A stretch of DNA of 64,000 nt from Mucilaginibacter boryungensis (GCF_015221995.1 NZ_JADFFM010000001.1:1736001-1800000); one strand, 5' to 3'; positions 44,289 through 53,634 are shown, counted from the stretch's first letter. Notes: a model not told the origin generated them from the letters alone. Program-made: numbers and translations.

Positions 44289-46889
44289 ATGGCTATGATG
44301 GCTTTATGGAAAAGACTGGGCATTGCCAACATCATTATGACCTTGCTTTTATTATTAGCGACGGGGCTGGCATCTGCCCAGTCCGCGGTGAAAAACGACA
44401 GCATTACAGTTGCCATAGAACCTTTATTTAACACTGTAAGCCAAACCCACCGCGCTATTTTTGGCGAAAGCTACCGGAAATTATGGGCGGCCCCGGTTAA
44501 GTTAAGGGTGTTTCATTTATCGCAGGAAAATGGTGGGTTGAAGATTTTGCAAAAAGGCGGGGGCATGCAAACTAAATCTATACGTTTGCAGGATTCCAGT
44601 GGGCAGGAGTGGGTTTTGCGCACCATTCAAAAATACCCCGAACGGATATTGCCGCCAACTTTACGTAAAAGTGTGGCTGCCACTATCGTAGCCGACCAAA
44701 TATCTGCCGAACACCCTTTTTCAGCTGTTGTTGTACCACCAATGGCCCAGGCACTGGGTGTACCGCATGCTCATCCCGAAATTGTTTATGTACCCGATGA
44801 TCCGGCGTTTGGCAAGTATCAAAAAGATTTTGCCAACCAGGTATTTCTTTTTGAAGAGCGCGAACCCCTGGACGCCAGTAAAACCGATAATACCGATAAG
44901 GCACAGGGAAAGTTACAGGAAGATAATGATAACCGGGTCGATCAGAAAACTGTGCTTAAAGCCCGTTTACTGGATATGCTGCTGGGCGATTGGGACCGCC
45001 ATAGCGACCAATGGCGCTGGCAGCGCAATAAGGACAACGAAGGCAATATAGTTTATGAACCCGTTCCACGCGATAGGGACCAGGTGTTTTATAGTACATC
45101 AGGGGTATTGCCGTGGTTAGTTTCGCGACACTTGCTGATGTCAAAATTCCAAAGCTATCAGGACCATATCCGTTCTATCAACCGCTGGAATTTAAATGCA
45201 CGGTATTTTGACCGCTATTTTCTAAATAGTTTAGACCAGAAGCAGTGGGAAGAAACCATTACCGAAGTACAAAGCAAGCTTACCGATAAGGTGATCGGCG
45301 ATGCCATGAGACAGATGCCCGACACTATTTACAAACTTTGCGGGGCTGATATCTCGCATAAATTGATCGTCCGCAGGAATACGATGAAGCAATGGGCTTT
45401 AAAATACTACCGTTTTATATCAAAAAGTGTAGATGTCCCGGGCACAAACAAACGCGAACATATTGATATTACTAACGGTACCGCAGGCCAGGTAACAGTA
45501 AAAATAAACAAGCTTAAAAAAGACGGCACACAAGACCAGGTGATCTATCAGCGCATATTTGATCCGGCTGTTACCAAAGAAGTTAGGTTGTATGGCATGG
45601 GGGGCGAAGATGTATTCGCGGTGCATGGCGATCATTCATCGCCTATAACTGTACGCATGGTGGGTGGGGATGATGAAGACACTTTTGCTATTGATAGCAA
45701 CATCACTGGTAAAGGTAACAGGTATGTATACGACCGCTCGGATGAGAAAAATAAGTTACCTGATGTAAGCCAGGCGCGCTTGCGCACTGCCGCAGATACG
45801 TTGGTAAATAATTATAACAAAAAAAGTTTTGCTTATGATTTTTTGCAGCCATTGATGTTGGTAAGCTATAGCCGCGATTACGGGTTAGAGTTTATTGGCG
45901 ATTTTATTTATCAGAAACAGGGTTTCCGAAAGGACCCTTATGCGTTCAGGCAAAGCCTGATGGTTAATTATGGTTTTGGGGCAAACGCGCTTTTGCTAAA
46001 CTATAAAGGTAAGTTTAAACAGGTAGCCGGTAAAAGCGACCTGTTAATAAACGTGTTAAGCAAAGGCCCTAATTATACCAGCTATTTTTTTGGTGTAGGT
46101 AATAACAGCGCGTTTATTAATGAAGGTGAGCAAAAAAGCAGGTATTATCGTAATATTTATAATTACTTGAAAGCAGACATAAAGCTGGAGCATAACTATG
46201 ATAATTGGCGGGTTAGTGCCGGTGTTGCCGGGCAGTATTATAATGGCGATGGCGGCGATAACCAGCACAAATATTTAAAAATATACGATACGCAGCACCC
46301 GGATGAAAAAGTGTTTGCAGGGCAGGGGTTTGCGGGTGTGGTAGCCGGGTTTACCCTGGATACCCGGAATAAAAGCGTTATCCCTCACAAAGGCATCTAC
46401 TGGGATACTGATATAACGGGAATGAAAGGCCTTAACGGCAATGCGCATAGTTACGGGCAGATACAGTCGGAATTTAGCTTTTACCTTAACCCTGGCAACG
46501 ATTCAACTTTTATTGTGGCGGATCGTATTGGCGCAGGCACAACGTTGGGTAATGCAGCCTTTTACCAGCAGCTAAAATTAGGAGGCAGCCAAAATTTGCG
46601 TGGCTATTATAGCTGGCGTTTCACGGGCAAAACTATGGTCTTTAATAACCTGGAGGTGCGTATGAAAATTGCTGACGTTACTTCTTATTTATTACCCGGC
46701 ACATTGGGGTTGATAGGCTTTAACGATGTAGGAAGGGTATGGGCACCGGGCGAAACATCATCGCAACTACATATGGGTTATGGCGGCGGCTTGTTCTTTT
46801 TACCGGGTGAATTGTTCCTGGTACAATGTGTAATGGGGTTCTCAAAGGAAGGGGCTTATCCTTATATTTCAGCAGGTTTCAGGTTTTGA
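44289..46889 (+). CDS. Omp85-type outer-membrane protein with N-terminal kinase-like region
   Basis: An 866-residue protein with a signal peptide ending near ASAQ. The N-terminal region (about 60-380) has features of a protein-kinase-like fold: 'KSIRLQDSSGQEWVLR' (Lys96, Arg111), the catalytic-loop-like GDWDRHSDQW at 233-242 and a metal-site-like PRDRDQ at 260-265, resembling HipA and Fam20 kinases. The C-terminal 330 residues are a BamA/TamA-like barrel with 'GGSQNLRGY' and a final GFRF. In many Bacteroidota a metallophosphoesterase precedes the same region; here it is missing. Its 3' end overlaps the convergent GAF gene by 28 bases. The kinase-like reading is my inference. Confidence 0.78.
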   Translation: MAMMALWKRLGIANIIMTLLLLLATGLASAQSAVKNDSITVAIEPLFNTVSQTHRAIFGESYRKLWAAPVKLRVFHLSQENGGLKILQKGGGMQTKSIRLQDSSGQEWVLRTIQKYPERILPPTLRKSVAATIVADQISAEHPFSAVVVPPMAQALGVPHAHPEIVYVPDDPAFGKYQKDFANQVFLFEEREPLDASKTDNTDKAQGKLQEDNDNRVDQKTVLKARLLDMLLGDWDRHSDQWRWQRNKDNEGNIVYEPVPRDRDQVFYSTSGVLPWLVSRHLLMSKFQSYQDHIRSINRWNLNARYFDRYFLNSLDQKQWEETITEVQSKLTDKVIGDAMRQMPDTIYKLCGADISHKLIVRRNTMKQWALKYYRFISKSVDVPGTNKREHIDITNGTAGQVTVKINKLKKDGTQDQVIYQRIFDPAVTKEVRLYGMGGEDVFAVHGDHSSPITVRMVGGDDEDTFAIDSNITGKGNRYVYDRSDEKNKLPDVSQARLRTAADTLVNNYNKKSFAYDFLQPLMLVSYSRDYGLEFIGDFIYQKQGFRKDPYAFRQSLMVNYGFGANALLLNYKGKFKQVAGKSDLLINVLSKGPNYTSYFFGVGNNSAFINEGEQKSRYYRNIYNYLKADIKLEHNYDNWRVSAGVAGQYYNGDGGDNQHKYLKIYDTQHPDEKVFAGQGFAGVVAGFTLDTRNKSVIPHKGIYWDTDITGMKGLNGNAHSYGQIQSEFSFYLNPGNDSTFIVADRIGAGTTLGNAAFYQQLKLGGSQNLRGYYSWRFTGKTMVFNNLEVRMKIADVTSYLLPGTLGLIGFNDVGRVWAPGETSSQLHMGYGGGLFFLPGELFLVQCVMGFSKEGAYPYISAGFRF

Positions 46890-49243
46890 TCTAACTGACG
46901 GTATAAGGTATGATAAGAGAAAGCCGGTAACACCGCAAGGTTATGTTTGTGCATTACACCTATCCGCAATGCCTTTAAGCCCGATACACCTTGAAGGTCT
47001 TCTACATCAAAATGTTCAATATGATCGGCCAGTATGCCGCGCGCTTGTAAGATATTGATATAATGGGTGTATTCCGCAGCTTCTTCAACTTTTGAATATA
47101 CAATGGTGATTTTACCTTGCCTGGTAATGCGTTCTTCGGTACCCAGTATACAAGCCTTATCAATCCGTTTTTTAATTACTTCATAACGTACATTATAAGC
47201 GCCATCAATATCAAAGTGCTTTTCATCCATCCGGAAACGGATAGCAATTGGTGTACTGAAAACAAGGATAAGTGATGTTACATCTAAATGGAAAGGCAGT
47301 GCTTCTTTTAAATGGAAATGTTCTATCTCCATTTCAGCTGTTACCATTAATTGCCATAAACGCAGGCGTTTAAGATCGTTATGAGAAAATGCTTGTGTGG
47401 GGGCAATTGAAGCGCCGATGTACATGGTATGTTCTACGCCATCAGTTTTGAATCTTTCGAAATAATGCGGGAAATACTGCTGTATTTCGCTTTGTCTTTC
47501 GTCCAATATGCCGGTTAGTTTATCATTTATCAGCGATAGCGTTTTTTCGTAGCTGCGCCTGTTGTTATAAAATTCGCCGCCGTGCTGATCCACCTGTTCA
47601 AAGTAATTATTTATCAGTGCCTTCAGATGATCGTTTAAATGATTATCTGCTTTAAGCAATGGATACACATTGGCTTCAATATAACTTTGTATAGATTGTT
47701 CTGTATCCGCTTTAATATCACCCGACAGGTCATCTACAAAGTTCCTTATCTCAATCAAATGAGTTTCGACCGATTGATATTTGCCCAATTGTTCAAGTAT
47801 CAATATCAATTGGTTAAGCTGAAGCAATAAATCAGTTTTAACACTCAGGTTGCGGGTAATAGAAGAGTCTTTAATATCAACCTGCCCATATAATGGGTAA
47901 ACATCCTTAAACGCAATTTCTTTTAGGCTATAGGTTAAACCAGCCATGGTATGGTGAATGTAATTCTGCGCTTCGCGTTTAAATTTCCAATCAACACTGG
48001 GATGCAGGGTGGTGTAATTGTTTTGGATAACAGCTTGTATCTGGTTCTGTAGTTCGGATACTTTCCTGTCAATCGTATCCGTAATAAACGGCATCACAAT
48101 TTCCAGCTTATGTGCATTAACGCTGTTAAACTCTCTGGGCCGCGGCGAAACCAGTTCAAGCACACCCAGTAACGCATCATTCTTTACTACCGGCGCCAAA
48201 ATAAAGCTGCGGATATTCTGTTCTTTAAAACGCAGGCCCATGTCGCTGCCGGGTGTTTTAGCTATAAAATCGTCCACATCCGCTACGGCGAAATAATCGT
48301 GCTCTTTAATAAGTTTATCATACGGGTCGGCACATAAAAGCGTCCGGCAATCATCATCCTTGCCGTTGGGAAGCAGGTAGCTGTTAACGCGCTGGCCAAA
48401 AGGCTTACTGCTAAAACGCCACTCGTCGCGGTCAAACGATGTAAAACCTATTTTTAGGTCGGGTATTTTAAATATCGATTTAAAAATGCCTGCCAGGCTG
48501 TGCTGCAAATCGGGACCCGAGGCAATGCCCAATAAATTTGTTTTTAGGTTTGAAACGGCATTTTCTACAGTAACGTCAACCAAGGTCATTAAGGCAAAAC
48601 CTTTTAATACCCATGCACCAATGGGAAAGGTTTTTTTCCATAGTTCCAGGTCATCGTAATTATCAACCAGCAGGTCGATATCGGATTTTGATAACGTCGG
48701 CGCACTTTCTGTAGGGATGATATCTATAAAATCGGCGTTGTATAATATCCGGTAATGCCTGATAATGCCATCAGCTGATGGAATATCATAAAAAAGCGGT
48801 TTTGTAAAATCCAGATTGGTGCCGTAAAACCTGTTCAATATTAAACAGCAGCTTGCTATATAAAATTGATGGTAATCAAAATCGCGGATATTAATATCAA
48901 AATCATCGCCGGCGTCTTTAAGTATTTGGCTAAACCTTTCCGAATAATTAAATATCAGGCTTAGATAGGGGATACTGACGGCTTTTATCTCGTTTTTAGT
49001 AAGTGCAGTTGGAAATAACTCCGCTAACAGTTTCGAAATTACTACGGCATTATCTTTTACCTGTTCAACTTTAGTAATACCATCACGTAATTCAGGGTGG
49101 GGTTCAATTTCTTTTAAAATTGCCTGCGCGTTTTTGCCAGGGTAGCCGGAATCGCTAACCGCAATCTCTTCATACCTTTCAATCAGTTTGTGGAATGAAA
49201 GTTTGATCTGAAAAGGATTATCTGAAAATTGGGGCAGGATCAT
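46862..49243 (-). CDS. GAF-domain protein of unknown output
   Basis: A 793-residue cytoplasmic protein. A GAF sensor domain can be recognised in the middle (about 225-395, with 'FILAPVVKNDALLGVLELVSP'). The N-terminal 220 residues are helical and the C-terminal 400 residues mixed, with no kinase, cyclase, HD or DNA-binding motif that I can identify. It may be a signalling scaffold. A TAAATTTG promoter-like element lies at 49261-49268 on the minus strand, 17 bases before the start. Its last 28 bases overlap the end of the outer-membrane gene in antisense orientation. Confidence 0.8.
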   Translation of the reverse strand: MILPQFSDNPFQIKLSFHKLIERYEEIAVSDSGYPGKNAQAILKEIEPHPELRDGITKVEQVKDNAVVISKLLAELFPTALTKNEIKAVSIPYLSLIFNYSERFSQILKDAGDDFDINIRDFDYHQFYIASCCLILNRFYGTNLDFTKPLFYDIPSADGIIRHYRILYNADFIDIIPTESAPTLSKSDIDLLVDNYDDLELWKKTFPIGAWVLKGFALMTLVDVTVENAVSNLKTNLLGIASGPDLQHSLAGIFKSIFKIPDLKIGFTSFDRDEWRFSSKPFGQRVNSYLLPNGKDDDCRTLLCADPYDKLIKEHDYFAVADVDDFIAKTPGSDMGLRFKEQNIRSFILAPVVKNDALLGVLELVSPRPREFNSVNAHKLEIVMPFITDTIDRKVSELQNQIQAVIQNNYTTLHPSVDWKFKREAQNYIHHTMAGLTYSLKEIAFKDVYPLYGQVDIKDSSITRNLSVKTDLLLQLNQLILILEQLGKYQSVETHLIEIRNFVDDLSGDIKADTEQSIQSYIEANVYPLLKADNHLNDHLKALINNYFEQVDQHGGEFYNNRRSYEKTLSLINDKLTGILDERQSEIQQYFPHYFERFKTDGVEHTMYIGASIAPTQAFSHNDLKRLRLWQLMVTAEMEIEHFHLKEALPFHLDVTSLILVFSTPIAIRFRMDEKHFDIDGAYNVRYEVIKKRIDKACILGTEERITRQGKITIVYSKVEEAAEYTHYINILQARGILADHIEHFDVEDLQGVSGLKALRIGVMHKHNLAVLPAFSYHTLYRQLDQNLKPAEI

Positions 49244-49260
49244 AGTAATGCTAATACCTG

Positions 49261-49268
49261 CAAATTTA
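49261..49268 (-). promoter_or_regulatory. -7-like promoter element of the GAF gene
   Basis: On the minus strand TAAATTTG matches the Bacteroidota TAnnTTTG element exactly. No TTG at the expected -33 spacing is seen, so the promoter is only tentative. Confidence 0.35.
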
Positions 49269-49417
49269 GTAAATTATTATCCGGTGTTTTTACTTACCTG
49301 GTGGTTTCTGACAAATGGATGAGCAGATTAGGTAATTGCAATGTAATTAACTGAATTACAGGGTTTGTACGTCATCATGATATAGGCAGGTATAATTCAG
49401 CTACCGCTTTCCAAATA

Positions 49418-49867
49418 TTAGATGTGAAGGAACAATATTGCTATCTGTAAAACTATATTGCCGTAAATACCGGCCAAAATATCATCCATCATTACCCCGG
49501 TACCGCCGGGCAAGGCTTCCAACCGGCGTATAAACAAGGGTTTTACAATATCAAACAAACGAAATAGTACTAAGCCTGCCAGCAGCAGCCACCCATTATG
49601 CGGAATAAAAAGCATAGTAACCAACATGCCAGCTACTTCATCAATCACTACGCGGAAACTGTCCTTACCCCAAAAAGGTTCAACCTTGTTACCAACGTAA
49701 ATACCTATTAGCGTTATAGCGAAGGTAATAAGGAGCAATATCCAGTCGTTTTTCCCCACTTGCGTAAGCCATAGCAGCCATATCAGGCCACAGGTAACGG
49801 CCGCAGCAATAGTGCCGCCTCCTTTTATATAACCAATGCCAAACCAACTGGCAATAAATTTACTCAT
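49418..49867 (-). CDS. pgpA: Phosphatidylglycerophosphatase A
   Basis: A 149-residue integral membrane enzyme with the PgpA motifs 'GYIKGGGTI' near the N-terminus, 'VIDEVAGMLVT' in the middle and 'RLFDIVKP...MMDDILAGIYGN' in the C-terminal half (conserved acidic residues bind magnesium). It dephosphorylates phosphatidylglycerophosphate to phosphatidylglycerol in the inner membrane. It stands alone between the GAF gene and the basic protein gene, all on the minus strand. Confidence 0.9.
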   Translation of the reverse strand: MSKFIASWFGIGYIKGGGTIAAAVTCGLIWLLWLTQVGKNDWILLLITFAITLIGIYVGNKVEPFWGKDSFRVVIDEVAGMLVTMLFIPHNGWLLLAGLVLFRLFDIVKPLFIRRLEALPGGTGVMMDDILAGIYGNIVLQIAILFLHI

Positions 49868-49984
49868 GCGCTGTATATGGATTTTTTGGTAAAGATATAG
49901 GTTTGTATGATATCATGCGACTATGGGGATCCTTTAAATACATCTATGTGCATAGCTATATCAAGGTGTTTATAAAAACAAAAA

Positions 49985-50001
49985 GCCCGGCATAGCCGGG
50001 C
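49985..50001 (-). terminator. Intrinsic terminator of the basic protein gene
   Basis: GCCCGGC and its inverse form a 7-bp GC stem with a 3-nt loop, followed on the minus strand by TTTTTGTTTTT. It lies 27 bases after the stop of the gene at 50028-50339. Confidence 0.9.
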
Positions 50002-50027
50002 AGTTGTTGTAAAATATTGTACCTGTA

Positions 50028-50339
50028 TTATTTAACCACTTTGGTTTTGCTGGCAGCAGGTTTAGCTACGGGTGCTTTACGTGCTGCGACGGCGGGCTTA
50101 ACGGCCGGTGTTACAGGGGCCGGGGCCGATTCAACCGATGTTGGTTTAAGCAATACAATTTCTTTAGCAATTTTTTTGGCCAGTTTCTGCGATCCTTTGT
50201 CAATTACTTTAGTTAGTTTTTTGGAAACCGGGCCAATTTTAGCAGTAAGCTCTTTAAGGTGTGCGACAATTCCTGCTTCAATATTTTTTCTGACAGTTTT
50301 GCGAGCCGTTTTAATTATTTCGGATTTGTGTTTTTTCAT
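50028..50339 (-). CDS. Small basic histone-H1-like protein
   Basis: A 103-residue protein with about a fifth lysine. Residues 1-65 look helical and amphipathic ('KTARKTVRKNIEAGIVAHLKEL' in parts), and residues 68-103 are an Ala/Pro/Lys tail with repeats of the kind APVAKPAA, as in bacterial H1-like DNA-binding proteins. It probably binds DNA or RNA; direct evidence is lacking. A longer frame on the other strand is a shadow. It has a strong promoter candidate at 50360-50389 and its own terminator, which support a real, expressed monocistronic gene. Confidence 0.8.
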   Translation of the reverse strand: MKKHKSEIIKTARKTVRKNIEAGIVAHLKELTAKIGPVSKKLTKVIDKGSQKLAKKIAKEIVLLKPTSVESAPAPVTPAVKPAVAARKAPVAKPAASKTKVVK

Positions 50340-50359
50340 AGGGTTTGTTGCATTTGGCG

Positions 50360-50389
50360 CAAAGTTAGATAGTCGACGTGTTAATTCAA
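50360..50389 (-). promoter_or_regulatory. Bacteroidota-type promoter of the histone-H1-like gene
   Basis: On the minus strand, TTG (50389-50387), a 19-base spacer, then TAACTTTG (50367-50360), which fits the -33 TTTG / -7 TAnnTTTG consensus of the Bacteroidota primary sigma factor. It lies 20 bases before the start codon. Confidence 0.6.
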
Positions 50390-50513
50390 TATTATCATTA
50401 TGTTAAATGTATAGCCCGACTTAACATAGTGATATTTATATGGCTAAATAACAGTGTGTTGTAAAATTTGTTTTGCTTTTAGTATACTGTATTAAAAAGC
50501 TATAATTGTAACT

Positions 50514-51266
50514 ATGAAATTTTTAAGATTGTCAGTAATTCTATTGGTTGCCGCTAAACTGTGTAGTGCCCAGCAAATAATCCCGGCCACACATTCGCAT
50601 AACGATTATGAGCAAACTGTGCCCTTTTTTCATGCATACAATGCTGGCTTTAACGCTATAGAAGCCGACATTTTTATGGTGAATAGCACACTGCTGGTAG
50701 CGCATGATTATAAGCATTTGCAAGCGACCCGCACATTGAAAAAATTATATCTCGACCCCATAAAAGAAGCTTTGAAGAAAGATACCAGCCGACATTTAAC
50801 TTTACTGATAGACTTAAAGCAGGATTACTGGTACCTGATGCCCGAACTGATACTGGAATTAAAGTCGGTGCGTAAATTTTGCGTAGGCCATAAACCAAAT
50901 GGCAGGTTATTAATTCTTATCAGTGGTAACAGGCCGGCACCAAGCCTGTTTAATACCTATCCCGATTTTATTTTCTTTGATGAAGACCTGCGGCATACTT
51001 ATAATGCCGAACAATTAAAGCGGGTAGGACAGATAAGCCTGCAATATTCCCTGTATTCGAAATGGAAGGGCGTAGGTACTATACCACCTGCACAAGAGCA
51101 AAGATTAAAGCACATTATAGATAGTGTGCACAGCATTGGCAAAACTATCCGTTTTTGGGATGCGCCTGATAACAAAGCCGGCTGGACACAATTAATGAAA
51201 CTACATGCCGATGTAATTGGTACTGATAATATTGATGGATTGACCGCATTTTTAAAGCAGAACTGA
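50514..51266 (+). CDS. GDPD/PLC-like secreted phosphodiesterase (AIM6-like)
   Basis: A 250-residue protein with a signal peptide ending near CSAQ. The catalytic segment 'HSHNDYEQTVPF' and 'FNAIEADIF...LLVAHDYK' belong to the PLC-like phosphodiesterase superfamily, in the AIM6-like subgroup rather than classical GDPD. It would cleave a phosphodiester at the cell surface; the substrate is unknown. It is monocistronic and the third such phosphodiesterase in the window, but not linked to a sugar locus. Confidence 0.82.
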   Translation: MKFLRLSVILLVAAKLCSAQQIIPATHSHNDYEQTVPFFHAYNAGFNAIEADIFMVNSTLLVAHDYKHLQATRTLKKLYLDPIKEALKKDTSRHLTLLIDLKQDYWYLMPELILELKSVRKFCVGHKPNGRLLILISGNRPAPSLFNTYPDFIFFDEDLRHTYNAEQLKRVGQISLQYSLYSKWKGVGTIPPAQEQRLKHIIDSVHSIGKTIRFWDAPDNKAGWTQLMKLHADVIGTDNIDGLTAFLKQN

Positions 51267-51434
51267 TCTCATTTTATCGTCCTTTACGGTAAACAAGTCA
51301 CATAGGCTCCCGAACTTGAACCCAAACACGCCATTAATCCATTCATTTTGCCCATTCGCCGATACATTGCTGAGCTATAAAAGGTAACTCGTTAATTTCA
51401 TCCTAAATAAATACCCCAACTTAAATTTAGAGAC

Positions 51435-52376
51435 ATGAAAAAATTAGTTAACATTTACCTCACCACTGCAGCAGTCGCGATATTTGCTTTCGCACTGACA
51501 TCATGTAACAAAAGCAGTTCGCTTATTGATCCGGCTACCAAGGACGCATCGTCCGCATCGGTTGCTACAACAACAACGGGCGATATTTTGATAGCTGCAT
51601 CTACTACCACAAGCGGAAGTTTAACTACATCTGCAACAAAAGATTCTGTATTCCTGATGCATGCCTGTGCCCCGGGGCTACATACTGATACGGTGGCATT
51701 AAGCGCTTTATCAACTACTATCACTACTTATTTAACTACAAACTATTCTGGCTATACATTCCAGAAAGCTTTTAAAATTATCAACCCGGCTGGTACAGTT
51801 ATTGGCTACGTGGTTGCTATTAATTACAATGGCAAGCCGGTAGGCTTAAAATTTGATGCCAGCGGTGCTTTTATACAAGTGCTGGAACAACGCGAGCGTA
51901 ACGATCACGACGGACCAGGATGGCATATGGGCGGCCGTTTTGATAACCGTAATGGTATGCACCCGGATACGATAGCCTTAAGCGCATTGCCAAGTGCTAT
52001 TAAAAGCTATTTTACAGCTAATTATGCTACCGATACCTTGCTGCATGCCGTAGTAACAAAAGATACGACCTATATTGTATTTAGTGCCAATAAAGGTTTA
52101 TTTGCTACATCATTCAATTCTAAACTGGTATTTCTTAAAAGGATACAGCTTTATCCGCGGCCAATTAAAACCCCGGTTTTACAGGCTAATTTGCCAGCAG
52201 CAATCAGCACTTACTTAACCACCACTTATGCCGGTTACGTATTTGATAAAGCTTTTGTAGAAAAGGTTAACGGCGTAGTATCTAAATATGTGGTGTTGAT
52301 AGACGCCAGCGGGACGCGTTATGCCGTGCAATTTGATGCGACAGGCACATTTATAAAAAGTACAACAATAAAATAA
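51435..52376 (+). CDS. Lipoprotein with three PepSY-like repeats
   Basis: A 313-residue lipoprotein with lipobox TSC near Cys24, then a Thr/Ser-rich linker (about 30-70). Three repeats follow, each with a helix of type 'LSALSTTITTYLTTNYSGY' (around residues 87, 179 and 250) and a beta hairpin, as in the putative beta-lactamase-inhibitor-like PepSY (DUF2874) proteins that are common in Bacteroidota. The function is unknown. It is monocistronic with a strong terminator behind it. Confidence 0.78.
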   Translation: MKKLVNIYLTTAAVAIFAFALTSCNKSSSLIDPATKDASSASVATTTTGDILIAASTTTSGSLTTSATKDSVFLMHACAPGLHTDTVALSALSTTITTYLTTNYSGYTFQKAFKIINPAGTVIGYVVAINYNGKPVGLKFDASGAFIQVLEQRERNDHDGPGWHMGGRFDNRNGMHPDTIALSALPSAIKSYFTANYATDTLLHAVVTKDTTYIVFSANKGLFATSFNSKLVFLKRIQLYPRPIKTPVLQANLPAAISTYLTTTYAGYVFDKAFVEKVNGVVSKYVVLIDASGTRYAVQFDATGTFIKSTTIK

Positions 52377-52410
52377 CTACCCGATCCTAATATATATGAT
52401 TAAGCGTTGT

Positions 52411-52431
52411 CCCCCTGGTTGTACCAGGGGG
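52411..52431 (+). terminator. Intrinsic terminator after the PepSY-like lipoprotein
   Basis: CCCCCTGGT (52411-52419) pairs perfectly with ACCAGGGGG (52423-52431) across a TGT loop and is followed by GCTTTTTT. On the minus strand no T-run follows, so it serves the + gene only. Confidence 0.9.
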
Positions 52432-52442
52432 GCTTTTTTATA

Positions 52443-53339
52443 TTATGTACGCGCTTTTAAATGCAGGTTTTCTGGCGGCAGTGGTACAAAGTCGGTTTCA
52501 CCGGGCACTGGTTCAAATTGTTGTGCTTGCCATTTTGCTTTAGCCAGTTCAATCCGCTGCTGGCTGGTGGCAACAAAGTTCCAGTAAATGAAACGTTCTT
52601 CGGGGAACGGTTCGCCGCCAAAAAAATAAACTGTTGTATGGGCATTCATAGTAAATTCACACAGTTTGCTATCATTGGCCACTAATAATTCTTTTGGTTG
52701 AAAAGTTGTACCATCGCTTTCAATACTACCTTCTAATATGTACAGGCCAACTTCGCCATATAAGTCGTTACCAAGTTTTATGGTTTGCCTGTTTTCGCTT
52801 TTCAATTGCAAAAAGTAAAGCGGACTATAAACCGGCACCGGCGATTTTTTGCCCGCAATTTCACCGGCCACCAAAGTGTAACTTACACCATCGTTTTCCC
52901 ATGTGGGTAACTCATCTTCATTAGCATGGAAAAAGGAGGGGGCCATGTCCTCTAACTGTTTAGGTAATGCCACCCAAATTTGCAGTCCATGTAAAGTTTT
53001 TTCACTGTTACGCAGGTTATCTGGTGTACGTTCGCTATGTACAATACCTTTACCAGCAGTCATCCAGTTTACTTGTCCGGGTTTAATTTCTATGGCTGTG
53101 CCCAGGCTGTCTTTGTGCATAATATTACCCTCAAATAAATAAGTAAGGGTTGATAAGCCAATGTGCGGATGCGGTGGTATATCCAGGTTTTCACCCGCAG
53201 ATAGCTTTGCCGGGCCCATATGGTCGATAAAAATAAAAGGGCCAACCATTCGCTTAGTTTGAAATGGCAGCAGGCGGCCAACCATAAAGTTACCGATGTT
53301 ACGCGGGCGTTCTTCTATAATCAAATTAATGTTAGACAT
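52443..53339 (-). CDS. Pirin-family bicupin protein
   Basis: A 298-residue pirin-like protein. The metal site is visible in 'DIPPHPHIGLSTLTYLFEG' (two histidines) and 'GKGIVHSE' (His, Glu). Pirins bind iron and some have quercetinase activity; others act in regulation. I chose the ATG at 53339, which starts the conserved 'MSNINLIIEERPRNIGNF', over an upstream frame extension of eight residues. It is divergent from the small YqaE-like gene. Confidence 0.9.
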   Translation of the reverse strand: MSNINLIIEERPRNIGNFMVGRLLPFQTKRMVGPFIFIDHMGPAKLSAGENLDIPPHPHIGLSTLTYLFEGNIMHKDSLGTAIEIKPGQVNWMTAGKGIVHSERTPDNLRNSEKTLHGLQIWVALPKQLEDMAPSFFHANEDELPTWENDGVSYTLVAGEIAGKKSPVPVYSPLYFLQLKSENRQTIKLGNDLYGEVGLYILEGSIESDGTTFQPKELLVANDSKLCEFTMNAHTTVYFFGGEPFPEERFIYWNFVATSQQRIELAKAKWQAQQFEPVPGETDFVPLPPENLHLKART

Positions 53340-53407
53340 AGCTTGTATAATGATGTAGCGCAATATAATCAGCTATTTGTATATTAGCCTAAACAAGTAA
53401 TACATTT

Positions 53408-53608
53408 ATGCGCTATTTCCTTTGCTTTATATTCCCCCCAGCTGCGGTTTTAACCACAGGCAGATTATTTACGCTGCTATTAAATATTATTTTAACCATC
53501 TGTTTTTGGATACCGGGGGTTATACATGCCATTTTAATAACTCAAGATTATTATGCAGCCAAACGGCAAAGGCAACTGGTTAAGGTTATGAAACGTAACC
53601 ATTACTAA
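53408..53608 (+). CDS. YqaE/Pmp3-family small membrane protein
   Basis: A 66-residue protein with two membrane segments (about 4-18 and 22-46) and the family motif 'FPPAAVLTTGR' and 'CFWIPGVIHAI'. Members are stress-induced inner-membrane peptides that affect membrane potential in yeast and plants. It has a basic C-terminal tail. The gene lies 26 bases before the YdcF gene and may be cotranscribed with it. Confidence 0.88.
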   Translation: MRYFLCFIFPPAAVLTTGRLFTLLLNIILTICFWIPGVIHAILITQDYYAAKRQRQLVKVMKRNHY

Positions 53609-53634
53609 ACCGCCTTTACAATTAAATCTGGCTT

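Noticed and set aside
50017..50406. 129-codon frame on the + strand opposite the histone-like gene
   Set aside because: It runs antisense to a lysine/alanine-rich gene with a proper promoter and terminator; its leucine/serine/threonine-rich composition is the expected reflection of that gene.
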